From Bacteroidota bacterium (GTDB lineage Bacteria; Bacteroidota; Bacteroidia; Flavobacteriales; Flavobacteriaceae): a stretch of DNA of 64,000 nt. The notes below the pieces were generated by a model, which was not told the origin of the DNA, did not search any database, and saw only the letters and a list, made by a program, of their open reading frames with translations. The stretch covers positions 1 through 64,000 of the forward strand of contig JAEWHE010000041.1 of the NCBI GenBank assembly GCA_023387965.1. The letters are read 5' to 3'. Shown piece after piece: positions 41,288 through 49,711 of this stretch; within the stretch, counting starts at the first letter, position 1, and each line of letters begins with the position of its first letter. The translations under genes were made by a program, and so were the position numbers.

Positions 41288-43408
41288 ATGCAGATTTTCT
41301 CAAAGGCGGTTCTTCCCCTTTCTTTATTTTTTACTTTAAACCTTCTCGGGCAGGAAACTCCCGCAGATTCTACCAAGGTTACCCAAATCGATGAGGTGGT
41401 GGTAACCGGGCAATTTGAACCGCAGTCGCTTAAAAAATCGGTTCATAATGTTAGGGTAATTTCTAAAGAGGACATTAAAAATTTAGCTGCGAACCATTTG
41501 GGAGATGTTTTGAACCAATACCTCAATATCACGGTTCGACCAAGCAATACTACCGGAAGATCTACTGTTTCGATGTTTGGTTTAGATGCTCAATATTTCA
41601 AAATTTTAATCGATAACGTACCGTTAACCAACGAATCCGGATTAGGGAACAACGTCGATCTTTCGCAAATTAACCTTAACGATATTGAACGTTTAGAAAT
41701 TATCGAAGGTTCGATGGGGGTTTTGTATGGCGCTAATGCCGTAAGTGGAATTTTAAATATTATCACCAAAAAATCGTCAAAATACAAGTGGGAAATTAAT
41801 TTAACCGCTCAGGAAGAAACCGTTGGAAAAGAATTTGAACTATTCGATCAAGGGCGACACATTCAAAACTTGCGAGTTTCTCACTCCGTTAACGAAAATT
41901 GGTTTGCCGCAATTGGCGTTAACCGAAATGATTTTCAAGGATTTTTGGGTAACCAAAACGGTCAGTTTTATGACATTAACGATGGTACTCGTGGTTATAG
42001 TTGGTTGCCAAAAGAACAATGGAATTCTACAGCTTCGCTTACTTATGCTAAAAATAGTTTTAGAGCCAATTATCGCTTTGAGCATTTGGACGAAACCATA
42101 GATTTTTACAACAGTACCGTTCATTCCGGCTACAGTACGGCACTTGGAGCCTACAAATATGGTGATGACATGCGGTATTTTACCAATCGTTTTTACCACA
42201 GTTTGAATGTTGTAGGCAAAATGTTTACTGACATTACTTACAATGTGTCACTTTCGCATCAAAAGCAACAACGTGAAATTGAAGAATTTCGCTATCACAT
42301 CAATACCGATTCTGAACATAATTTGCAAAAGCGAAAAGACCAATCCATGGAAATCATTTATTCCGTAGGTACTTTTGGTGATTTGATTAGAAATAAAAAT
42401 ATCGACTTGCAATTAGGTTACGAAGCGGTTAGTAATCTCGGATTTTCTTTGATTGAAGGCGAAAATAATACCACTAAAACTGTCCGCAAACGTATCGAAA
42501 ATTATGATGCTTTTGCCGTTTCCGAATTTAAATTTGGAGAAAAATTCACGCTTCGCCCTGGAGCAAGATATTCGTTCCAATCACTTTTTGACAACCAATA
42601 TGCTATTTCTTTAGGAGCCAGACGACTTTTTAATCATGGTTTGGAAGCCAGAGCTTCAGTTGGAAAATCTTTCAGAACCCCAACTTTCGAGGAATTATAT
42701 ACTGAAATGGTTTTTTCCGGGCATAACTACATTGGAAACGAAAACTTGATTCCGGAAACCAGCGTTTCTTACGAAGCGAGTTTGAAAAAAAACACTTATT
42801 TCAAATCAGGAGTTTCAATGACGAATAATTTGATTGTGAGTTATATGGATATCAAAGATAGAATTGACATGGCTTTAGTGGGATTGGATCCAGGTGGAGC
42901 ACAAATCAATCAATATATTAACATCAGCAAGTATAACATGTGGAATATTTCAACCACTAATAATTTAACGGTCGAAAATTTCACAGCTAATTTCGGTGTG
43001 GCGTTCGTAGGAATTTCTCAACTAATTGAAAACGGGCAATTCCGTACCGAAGATGATTATTTGTACACCGTCAATCTTAATGCCAGCTTTTCTTATAATT
43101 ATCCAAAATGGAACACGGTTTTTTCTGCCTATTACAAATATAATGGCAAGCAACAGCAATACGTTGTTGGGCAAGAAGGTTATATTCTATCAGAGATTGA
43201 ACCGTATAATAATCTAGATGTTTCTGTCCGAAAAAGTTTCTTTCAAAATAAATTTGAAGCTACAATTGGCGCCAGAAATCTTTTCAATATCACCAATATT
43301 AACCAAACCCGTATGAACGAAGGTGGCGGTCATTCCGCTCCAAACCAATTGCTTTTGGCCTACGGAACTTCTTATTTTTTAAAACTTACGTATAACCTCA
43401 ATTTTTAA
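41288..43408 (+). CDS. TonB-dependent heme receptor (HmuR-like)
   Basis: A 706-residue outer-membrane receptor with signal peptide (about 1-22, NLLGQ). The TonB box region is IDEVVVTGQF (about 35-44) and the plug domain continues to about 160 (LERLEIIEGSMGVLYGANAV-like). The barrel ends YFLKLTYNLNF with a terminal Phe. FRTPTFEELYTE and NENLIPETSVSYEA parallel the FRAP and NPDL/NPNL motifs of heme receptors. The HmuY gene 17 nt downstream, and the divergently arranged heme ABC genes, support heme as the ligand. Confidence 0.88.
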   Translation: MQIFSKAVLPLSLFFTLNLLGQETPADSTKVTQIDEVVVTGQFEPQSLKKSVHNVRVISKEDIKNLAANHLGDVLNQYLNITVRPSNTTGRSTVSMFGLDAQYFKILIDNVPLTNESGLGNNVDLSQINLNDIERLEIIEGSMGVLYGANAVSGILNIITKKSSKYKWEINLTAQEETVGKEFELFDQGRHIQNLRVSHSVNENWFAAIGVNRNDFQGFLGNQNGQFYDINDGTRGYSWLPKEQWNSTASLTYAKNSFRANYRFEHLDETIDFYNSTVHSGYSTALGAYKYGDDMRYFTNRFYHSLNVVGKMFTDITYNVSLSHQKQQREIEEFRYHINTDSEHNLQKRKDQSMEIIYSVGTFGDLIRNKNIDLQLGYEAVSNLGFSLIEGENNTTKTVRKRIENYDAFAVSEFKFGEKFTLRPGARYSFQSLFDNQYAISLGARRLFNHGLEARASVGKSFRTPTFEELYTEMVFSGHNYIGNENLIPETSVSYEASLKKNTYFKSGVSMTNNLIVSYMDIKDRIDMALVGLDPGGAQINQYINISKYNMWNISTTNNLTVENFTANFGVAFVGISQLIENGQFRTEDDYLYTVNLNASFSYNYPKWNTVFSAYYKYNGKQQQYVVGQEGYILSEIEPYNNLDVSVRKSFFQNKFEATIGARNLFNITNINQTRMNEGGGHSAPNQLLLAYGTSYFLKLTYNLNF

Positions 43409-43425
43409 ATAAATACTCAATAACC

Positions 43426-44514
43426 ATGAAAAAAAGTTTTTTATTACTATCAATGGCGTTTTTGACTTTAGCGTCTTGTTCTTCTGACGATAACAACAAT
43501 GCCCCAATTGTTGAAGTACCTGAAGAAGGTGGTGTTTTAACGCCTACAACTGGTGGTCCAAACCAAGGAGACCAAGTTTTTGTTGACTTAAGTACAGGTC
43601 AATCTAAATCTGCAAGAAGAGATTCTTGGGATTTCGGATTTGCTTCTGGTTCAGAATTTAGAGTAATCATCAACGGATCAATCAAAATGGCCGTTAAAAA
43701 ATTAGCTACTTCAAACATTGACGAAGTTCAAACAGAAGACGCTTCAGTAAACATCGGATTTTCAACTGTTTCAACTTTAGGATATGCTGATAATCCAACG
43801 GGAGTTTTGACTGGAGCTGGAAACGGTGAAGGAACGGCAATTGCTGAAATTTCTGCAAACGACGCTGATAACAAAGTATATTTAGTAAACTTAGGAAATA
43901 AAGTTGGAACTGCTACACCAAATTTAGGTTCTGAAGCTTCAACAGGAGATGCAAGAGGATGGAAAAAAGTGAGAATCTTACGTAACGGATCAAACGGATA
44001 CAAAATTCAGTACGCAGATCTTAACGCCACAACTCACACTGAAAAAATTGTAAACAAGGATGCTAATTTCAACTTTACATTCTTTAGTTTAGATACTCAA
44101 AACGTAGTTTCTGTTCAACCAGAAGCAGCAAAATGGGATTTAAACTTCACAACATTTACTAACTATTTCGCTTACCAAGGTGGTTTCATTACTTATTATT
44201 TCGCAGATTTTATCACGTCTAACATTTACGGTGGTACACAAGTTTACGAAGTAATGACCACAACAGCAGCTTACGATACATTTACTGCAACAGCAGTAGT
44301 TGATGCAAATTTCTGGGCTTCAACAACTGATCAAAGAATCATTGGTTCTAACTGGAGAAATGGTGGTGGACCATCTTCAGGACCAAGCGTTAAAGACGAT
44401 CGTTTCTACGTAATCAAAGACGCTACAGGAAATCTTTACAAATTAAGATTCTTAGCTTTAACAAACTATGCAGGAGAAAGAGGATACCCAGCTTTCGAAT
44501 ACGAATTATTGTAA
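43426..44514 (+). CDS. hmuY: HmuY-family heme-binding lipoprotein
   Basis: A 362-residue surface lipoprotein with lipobox LASC (about 15-18) followed by SSDDNN, the acidic stretch typical of surface-exposed Bacteroidota lipoproteins. The mature domain (FVDLSTGQSKSARRDSWDFG) matches HmuY, the hemophore-like protein that takes heme from host or environmental proteins and hands it to the TonB receptor. It lies 17 nt after the receptor gene, so the two form one transcript. Confidence 0.88.
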   Translation: MKKSFLLLSMAFLTLASCSSDDNNNAPIVEVPEEGGVLTPTTGGPNQGDQVFVDLSTGQSKSARRDSWDFGFASGSEFRVIINGSIKMAVKKLATSNIDEVQTEDASVNIGFSTVSTLGYADNPTGVLTGAGNGEGTAIAEISANDADNKVYLVNLGNKVGTATPNLGSEASTGDARGWKKVRILRNGSNGYKIQYADLNATTHTEKIVNKDANFNFTFFSLDTQNVVSVQPEAAKWDLNFTTFTNYFAYQGGFITYYFADFITSNIYGGTQVYEVMTTTAAYDTFTATAVVDANFWASTTDQRIIGSNWRNGGGPSSGPSVKDDRFYVIKDATGNLYKLRFLALTNYAGERGYPAFEYELL

Positions 44515-44533
44515 TCAACTTTCCTAAAGAATC

Positions 44534-44566
44534 AAAAACCGGACAGCAATGTTCGGTTTTTTTTAT
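44534..44566 (+). terminator. Terminator after hmuY
   Basis: AAAACCGGAC and GTTCGGTTTT form an imperfect stem around AGCAAT and are followed by a T-run. Confidence 0.7.
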
Positions 44567-44722
44567 TTTTTGGAGCGAATCGTCCTTTCGTTTTCAGTAA
44601 TCCATGTTCCTGCTTTCCGCTACAATCTGTTTTTGGGTTTTGCAAGACCCAAAAAACAGGATTTTCGCTGCAATCAGGGCTATAAAAAAATCTTTTGGCA
44701 TACTTGGAAGCTTTCGGTAAAA
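44565..44722 (+). repeat. REP-like dispersed element, copy 5
   Basis: The clearest copy: GGAGCGAATCG, then GCTTTCCGCTACAATC, then a TGTTTTTGGGT/ACCCAAAAAACA stem-loop, then GATTTTCGCTGCAATC AGGGCTA. The two 16-bp words are direct repeats (13 of 16 identical). It lies between two convergent heme operons, which end at 44514 (plus) and 44857 (minus). Confidence 0.85.
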
Positions 44723-44736
44723 AAATCTTTACAAAC

Positions 44737-44768
44737 AAAAAAACCCGTAGCAATAATTCCACGGGTCT
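44737..44768 (-). terminator. Terminator of the hmuTUVS operon
   Basis: On the minus strand ACCCGT and ACGGGT pair across 12 nt and are followed by a run of T. Confidence 0.65.
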
Positions 44769-44779
44769 TTTCTATTAGG

Positions 44780-44850
44780 TTTCAAAATCTTCAAATCCTT
44801 AAATCTTCAAATTTTTCAATTTTTCAATCTTTCAATCATAATCTAAAATC
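44780..44850. repeat. Short-word repeat between the heme operons
   Basis: Words of the CTTCAAATC / TTCAATCTTTCAATC kind recur several times. No gene is seen. Confidence 0.5.
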
Positions 44851-44856
44851 ATAAAT

Positions 44857-45894
44857 CTACAATCCTGCGACAAGTTTTCTCCATTCTTCTAATTCAGGAA
44901 TTCCCGGTTTTCTTTTCCCGAAAAATTGCACGATAATTTCGCCCATTTCGTTGAACACTTCAATTGCGGTAACCATTCCGTCTTCGGTAGGTTTTCTCAC
45001 AATCCAAGTTTGGGCAATTTTGCTCATGTCTAAATGCAAATTAAAGTCAGGATCCATCACGTTAAACCAATCTCCATGCCACATGGTTTTTCTCACTCTT
45101 CCAGTGTGAATTTGAATATTTCCTCTATTGCCCACAAAAACCATTACCGGTAATTTTTCAGCAGCAGCACCTTCCAGCATTTTTACAATAACTTCCTTGT
45201 CCACTTTCTTGGCAAAATTTTCATTTGGAGCCAAACGCAAAGCCTGAGTTCTGGTTACCCCAAATTTGCGTAGCATTCCAAAAAAAGCATGCGTATCAGC
45301 CAGATTTTCCCAAGCATTTTGAAAACCAGCCACATCAATTTCAGCATCCGGTTTTTCGTCAATGTTCAACGGAACTTCCGTAGTAGTTTCATTTGTGGAT
45401 TGGTCTTCGCTTTTAAATTTGGTAACCAATTCTTCAAAAGCTTCGTCGTTACTGTCTTTTGTTAAATAAATTTTGTGGATTGCCAAACCGTCTTTTCCAA
45501 AAAACTGCAAACTTTTTCTATCACCATGTTCCGATTTTTCGGCTACAGCAAACACACTTGCCCAATGACTCAAGAAAATTCTCAAATCAATATCTTCGCC
45601 TACAAACAAACCAGCGTGAGGCGAGGAAAAATCAGGGTTGAGGTAAATTCCTTTTCGTTCATGAACACATTCGTCATTTCGCGTAAGCGCCATCACTTTT
45701 CCTAAATTTTCAATTTCGGTAAGAATTTCGGCAAATTCCGGACGTAATCTTGTTACAGTTTCCCCAACTTGCGTTGCTAAAAGTTCCGCTTCGCTCACGC
45801 CTAATTTTTCGGCAGCATTTCTAATTCTTAAATTTGGATTTTCGGCTTTAAGCGCGTTCCATTTTGTTTTTAAATCGTTTGTTATTGTTGTCAT
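44857..45894 (-). CDS. hmuS: Hemin-degrading factor (HemS/ChuS/HmuS)
   Basis: A 345-residue cytosolic heme utilisation protein made of two related halves, the HemS pattern. The second half (about 190-345) has HTGRVRKTMWHGDWFNVMDP. The N-terminus starts with a DNA-binding-like segment (IRNAAEKLGVSEAELLA), which the family shares. It receives heme from the ABC importer and opens the ring or traffics heme. It is last of hmuT-hmuU-hmuV-hmuS; hmuV ends 9 nt upstream. Confidence 0.92.
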   Translation of the reverse strand: MTTITNDLKTKWNALKAENPNLRIRNAAEKLGVSEAELLATQVGETVTRLRPEFAEILTEIENLGKVMALTRNDECVHERKGIYLNPDFSSPHAGLFVGEDIDLRIFLSHWASVFAVAEKSEHGDRKSLQFFGKDGLAIHKIYLTKDSNDEAFEELVTKFKSEDQSTNETTTEVPLNIDEKPDAEIDVAGFQNAWENLADTHAFFGMLRKFGVTRTQALRLAPNENFAKKVDKEVIVKMLEGAAAEKLPVMVFVGNRGNIQIHTGRVRKTMWHGDWFNVMDPDFNLHLDMSKIAQTWIVRKPTEDGMVTAIEVFNEMGEIIVQFFGKRKPGIPELEEWRKLVAGL

Positions 45895-45903
45895 AATACG
45901 AAA

Positions 45904-46680
45904 TTAAGTTCCAAATATGATTAATGGATTTTGATTAATTGGGTTTAAGCAAATCGTGCATGGAAAATTATACACTTTGCTGATGATTTCTTTGGTAAAG
46001 ACCATTTCGGGTTTGCCGTGGTTCACGACTTTTCCGTTTTTTAAGAGTAATACTTTGTCGGCAAATTGAGCCGCTAAGTTTAAATCGTGTAGGACTAAAA
46101 TGGCGGTATTTCCGCGTTCGGTAAAATTTTTAACGGTATGTAAAATGCGGTGTTGGTGCAAAACATCGAGATTGTTGAGGGGTTCGTCCATAAAAAGTAA
46201 TTTTTCGGACACCTCGTTTTCCAATTGTGCCAAAACACGAGCCAAATGAACGCGTTGTCTTTCGCCTCCGGAAAGCGTGTTGTAATCTCGATTTTTTAAG
46301 TGAAGCACATCAGTTTCCGCCATGGATTTTTCTATCGCTTCGGTATCTTGCAAACGGGGAATCGCGTTGAAATAAGGATATCTTCCCATCATCACCACAT
46401 CATTTACCGAAAGCGGAATGTCATTGCTGTTTTGTTGGGAAAATTTTGCTTTGTGAAGTGGTAATTCTTTTAAATCCCAATCTTCAAAAGTTTTTTTCTT
46501 GAAGAAAATTCGGTGTTCATTATCCGCCATTTCATGTGCCAACAAACTTAACAAAGTAGATTTTCCGGCACCATTTGGCCCCACAATTACCAATAATTCT
46601 CCCTCATTAACCTGAAGGTCAATTTGCTCCAGAATCTGAAATTTTTTATGGCTGTACGATAACTTTTCTGCTGCTAACAT
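45904..46680 (-). CDS. hmuV: Heme ABC importer, ATP-binding subunit
   Basis: A 258-residue ABC ATPase with Walker A GPNGAGKST at 34-42, signature LSGGERQRVHLARVLAQL near 137 and Walker B KLLFMDEPLNNLDV. It matches the HmuV/FecE heme group. It ends 9 nt before hmuS and begins 1 nt after the permease gene. It powers heme import. Confidence 0.93.
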   Translation of the reverse strand: MLAAEKLSYSHKKFQILEQIDLQVNEGELLVIVGPNGAGKSTLLSLLAHEMADNEHRIFFKKKTFEDWDLKELPLHKAKFSQQNSNDIPLSVNDVVMMGRYPYFNAIPRLQDTEAIEKSMAETDVLHLKNRDYNTLSGGERQRVHLARVLAQLENEVSEKLLFMDEPLNNLDVLHQHRILHTVKNFTERGNTAILVLHDLNLAAQFADKVLLLKNGKVVNHGKPEMVFTKEIISKVYNFPCTICLNPINQNPLIIFGT

Positions 46681-46681
46681 A

Positions 46682-47716
46682 CTACATTGATTTTTTACTT
46701 TTGATCAAAATGATAATAAAAATCGGAGCTCCCATGAAAGCCGTTAAAATTCCAATCGGGATTTCTGATGGTTCGGCAATGGTTCGGCTAATTGTGTCGG
46801 CAGATAAAAGCAAAATGCTTCCAAAAATAGCCGACATTGGCAAAATGATATGGTAATTCGATTTAAAAATTAATCGTAAAATATAGGGTACAATCAAGCC
46901 TACAAAACCAATTGTTCCGGCAAATGCCACCGATGTTCCAACCAAAAGCGCGGTCAAAACCACAATTTTTTTCTTGATATTTTCCACCGGAATTCCCAAA
47001 TGTTGGGCATCGCGTTCTCCAAGCATCATTGCGTTCAAAGCTTTTCCTTTGGTAATTAAAACCGAATAAGCGATCAAAACGATGATGGCAAGAATTAAAT
47101 TTTTGGTCCAACTTGCACCACCCAAACTTCCCAAATTCCAGAAAGTCAAATCACGAAGTTGCTCTTCTTTTGAAAGATAAATTAAAAAACCCGTTGTAGC
47201 TCCTGCCATTGCTGTAATCGCAACTCCAGAAAGCAGCATGACGATAACATTGGTTTTTCCGTTTGTGGTAGAAATTTTATAGACAATGGTCATGGTAATC
47301 AAAGCGCCCAAAAAAGCGGCAATGCTCAACAATGAAAAGTGAAAAATTTCTGGGATATAAGGTTTGATGTGGCTTCCTAAAACGATTGTGATAGCTGCAA
47401 ATAGCGAAGCTCCCATCGTAATTCCAATTAAATCCGGCGAAGCCAAAGGATTTTTAAACATCCCTTGAAGGCAAGTTCCGGAAACTGCCAAAGCACTTCC
47501 GATTAAGATTGCCATGACAATTCGCGGCAAGCGCAAATCCATCAATACAAATTTATCAGACGCTGAAATGCTGTTGTCATTGTTGATTATGGCAGAAAAA
47601 ATTTCGGAGAACGAATGTTTTTCAAATTCGTAAACACCCATGTATAACGAAATTACCGAAAGTAAAATCAATAAAATGAGACTTAAGAAAATGTATAACG
47701 GTAACTTGTTTTGCAT
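46682..47716 (-). CDS. hmuU: Heme ABC importer, FecCD-type permease
   Basis: With the start at 47716 (MQNKLPLYIFLSLILL) it has 344 residues and about ten membrane segments. RLPRIVMAILIGSALAVSGTCLQGMFKNP and GFVGLIVPYILR are signatures of FecCD/BtuC permeases, each longer than one segment. The frame extends 17 codons further to 47767 over the intergenic hairpin. It is the channel for heme from HmuT. Confidence 0.93.
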   Translation of the reverse strand: MQNKLPLYIFLSLILLILLSVISLYMGVYEFEKHSFSEIFSAIINNDNSISASDKFVLMDLRLPRIVMAILIGSALAVSGTCLQGMFKNPLASPDLIGITMGASLFAAITIVLGSHIKPYIPEIFHFSLLSIAAFLGALITMTIVYKISTTNGKTNVIVMLLSGVAITAMAGATTGFLIYLSKEEQLRDLTFWNLGSLGGASWTKNLILAIIVLIAYSVLITKGKALNAMMLGERDAQHLGIPVENIKKKIVVLTALLVGTSVAFAGTIGFVGLIVPYILRLIFKSNYHIILPMSAIFGSILLLSADTISRTIAEPSEIPIGILTAFMGAPIFIIILIKSKKSM

Positions 47717-47721
47717 TTTTT

Positions 47722-47758
47722 GTAATTCTCCTGCGAGGTTCGCAAACCTTGTAGGCGT
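47722..47758. other. Intergenic hairpin between hmuT and hmuU
   Basis: CCTGCGAGGTT and AACCTTGTAGG pair (with two G-U pairs) around CGCA. It lies just upstream of hmuU on the minus strand and is separate from the hmuT terminator. Function unknown. Confidence 0.5.
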
Positions 47759-47796
47759 TAAGTGCAAGAGCTAAAAGTCCTACAATTATTTAAAAA

Positions 47797-47834
47797 ATAA
47801 ACCTGCAAGATTTTTGGATCTTGCAGGTTTTTAT
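47797..47834 (-). terminator. Terminator between hmuT and hmuU
   Basis: AAACCTGCAAGAT and ATCTTGCAGGTTT form a 13-bp stem around TTTTGG with T-run after it. It could reduce downstream expression relative to hmuT. Confidence 0.8.
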
Positions 47835-47842
47835 TGGGGAAA

Positions 47843-48721
47843 TTATTTAGTTTCTTTGATTAAAGCAGCGTTTAATTCGGCTGCAGCTTCACCAACTCTT
47901 GGTCCAAAACCAGAAAGTAAAGCGCCATCCATAGCAATTACTTTTTTATTTTTTCCAGCGTTAGTTTGCGCGATTCCTTGAATTTTCATCAATCCATCAA
48001 CGCCACCAAGGCTTTCTAAACCAGAAGTAAACAATAAAATTACATCCGGATTTCCTTTGATTAATGATTCTGGCGTTAAAGGTTTGAAATCTTCAAATTC
48101 AGTAATTGCGTTTTGTCCTCCAGCGATGGCAATTGCTTTTTCAACGGGAGTGTTTTTTCCGGCAACCATCAAAGTTCCGGCTCCACGAGCATAAATGAAC
48201 AATACTTTTGGTGCTTTTGCAATTGGTTGTACTTTTTGTAAATCGGCATCAATTTTATCATTGATTGATTTAAAATCTTCGTGTTTTAAAACTCCGGCAA
48301 CATCTGCTACCAATTTTTTTGTTCCGTCAACCGAAAAATCTTGTTTAAAAATATGCGATTGGATTCCGGCATTTTTGATTTTTTCTGCTAATTCAGGACT
48401 TAAATCTTTTTCTGTAGCCAAAATCATCGTGGGTTGAAGCGCCACAATATTTTCAACAGAAAGACTTCTTACGTGACCTAAATCTTTAGCGGTATTTTTC
48501 ACCGATTCAGGAAAAGTTGAGGTAACATCAACTCCTACAATCTCTTTTTCGTGACCTAAAGCAGCAACAATTTCTGTAACGGCTCCGTTTAACGACACGA
48601 TTTTTTGCATTTCTGCAGATTGCGTAGCTTCAGTTTCAGTAGTTTCAACTTTTTTTTCTTCTTTGCAAGAAAATAAAACGGTAGAAGATACGGCTACCAA
48701 TAAAAGTGCTATTTTTTTCAT
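47843..48721 (-). CDS. hmuT: Heme-binding lipoprotein of the ABC importer
   Basis: A 292-residue substrate-binding protein with lipobox LFSC (about 16-19). The class III binding-protein fold of BtuF/HmuT is visible in KIVSLNGAVTEIVAALGHE, VGVDVTSTFPESVKN and LQPTMILATEKD. It collects heme in the periplasm for HmuU. First gene of the minus-strand heme operon; a promoter and a shared operator lie upstream. Confidence 0.92.
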   Translation of the reverse strand: MKKIALLLVAVSSTVLFSCKEEKKVETTETEATQSAEMQKIVSLNGAVTEIVAALGHEKEIVGVDVTSTFPESVKNTAKDLGHVRSLSVENIVALQPTMILATEKDLSPELAEKIKNAGIQSHIFKQDFSVDGTKKLVADVAGVLKHEDFKSINDKIDADLQKVQPIAKAPKVLFIYARGAGTLMVAGKNTPVEKAIAIAGGQNAITEFEDFKPLTPESLIKGNPDVILLFTSGLESLGGVDGLMKIQGIAQTNAGKNKKVIAMDGALLSGFGPRVGEAAAELNAALIKETK

Positions 48722-48731
48722 GTTTGGAATG

Positions 48732-48756
48732 GTTATTTTAATTAAATCTAAATAAC
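48732..48756. promoter_or_regulatory. Putative iron/heme operator of hmuT
   Basis: A 25-bp palindrome with 7-bp perfect arms GTTATTT and AAATAAC. On the minus strand its 23-bp core differs from TonB-gene operator 1 at only two positions. It begins 3 nt downstream of the -7 TAGTTTTG, covering the start site. Confidence 0.68.
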
Positions 48757-48758
48757 AG

Positions 48759-48788
48759 CAAAACTAAAACATATTTAATTGGTACAAA
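48759..48788 (-). promoter_or_regulatory. Promoter of hmuT
   Basis: On the minus strand -33 TTTG (48785-48788) and -7 TAGTTTTG (48759-48766) are 18 nt apart. Confidence 0.65.
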
Positions 48789-48829
48789 ATAAAAAATGGT
48801 TAAAAATTTGTTGTAAAATTGATTTAAAA

Positions 48830-48858
48830 AAAAAACCTCCGGATTTCCGAAGGCTTGT
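48830..48858 (-). terminator. Terminator of the peroxiredoxin gene
   Basis: AAGCCTTCGG and CCGGAGGTTT pair (one mismatch) on the minus strand with a long T-run after. Confidence 0.75.
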
Positions 48859-48863
48859 AAAAG

Positions 48864-49502
48864 TTAAATGTTGGGTTGCGGTGTTACTCTCAAGTATGGC
48901 TTGACTTGTGTGTATCCTTTCGGGAACAATTGTGCGGCATCAATGTTCGAAACGGCAGGTGTGATGACCACATTTTCCCCATGTTTCCAGTTTGCCGGAG
49001 TCGCCACTTTGTAATCTGCAGTTAATTGCAAGGAATCGATTACACGAATTAACTCATCAAAATTTCTTCCAGTTGAAGCCGGATAAGTGATGATTAATTT
49101 CACGGTTTTATCAGGTCCAATCACGTAAACTGAACGTACTGTTGCCGTTGCCGAAGCGTTGGGATGCAACATATCGTAGAGTTCCGAGATTTTTTTGTCT
49201 TCGTCAGCGATTATCGGAAAATTGACTTCTGTATCTTGTGTCTGGTTGATGTCGTCAATCCATCCAAAATGCGAATCTAATCCATCGACGCTTAACGCAA
49301 TCACTTTGGTATTTCTTTGATCAAATTGCGGTTTATATTTTGCGGCCGTTCCTAATTCGGTTGTACAAACTGGAGTATAATCTGCGGGATGTGAAAAAAG
49401 CACGCCCCAATCATTACCTAAATATTCGTAAAAATCGATTAAACCTAAGGTTGTATCAGCTTGGAAATTCGGAGCAATATCTCCTAATCTAATTGTTGGC
49501 AT
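48864..49502 (-). CDS. 1-Cys peroxiredoxin (Prx6-type)
   Basis: A 212-residue thiol peroxidase. The peroxidatic Cys46 is in SHPADYTPVCTTELG, and the long C-terminal arm (RVTPQPNI end) is typical of Prx6. It reduces hydrogen peroxide and organic peroxides in the cytosol. Its place beside the heme operon fits protection against heme-driven oxidation, but it has its own promoter and terminator. Confidence 0.92.
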   Translation of the reverse strand: MPTIRLGDIAPNFQADTTLGLIDFYEYLGNDWGVLFSHPADYTPVCTTELGTAAKYKPQFDQRNTKVIALSVDGLDSHFGWIDDINQTQDTEVNFPIIADEDKKISELYDMLHPNASATATVRSVYVIGPDKTVKLIITYPASTGRNFDELIRVIDSLQLTADYKVATPANWKHGENVVITPAVSNIDAAQLFPKGYTQVKPYLRVTPQPNI

Positions 49503-49522
49503 ATTTGTAAAATTTTATAAAA

Positions 49523-49530
49523 CAAATATA
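49523..49530 (-). promoter_or_regulatory. Putative -7 promoter element of the peroxiredoxin gene
   Basis: TATATTTG on the minus strand fits TAnnTTTG, 20 nt before the ATG. Confidence 0.55.
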
Positions 49531-49677
49531 AGTTTGAAATGTAACTATTTATGTTTCAAATTGTTAAAGTTGTTGTAATTCAAAAATCATTTAAATTTTT
49601 ATCAAAATAATAAAATGCCTGAATTCAAATTATAATAATCAAAATTATGTGGAGATAAAATAATGAATTTGGTAAAA

Positions 49678-49706
49678 AAAACTCCGAAGCATTTTCCGGA
49701 GTTTTC
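49678..49706 (-). terminator. Terminator of the GH3 gene
   Basis: AAAACTCCGG and TTCGGAGTTT pair on the minus strand with a T-run following. Confidence 0.75.
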
Positions 49707-49711
49707 AATTT

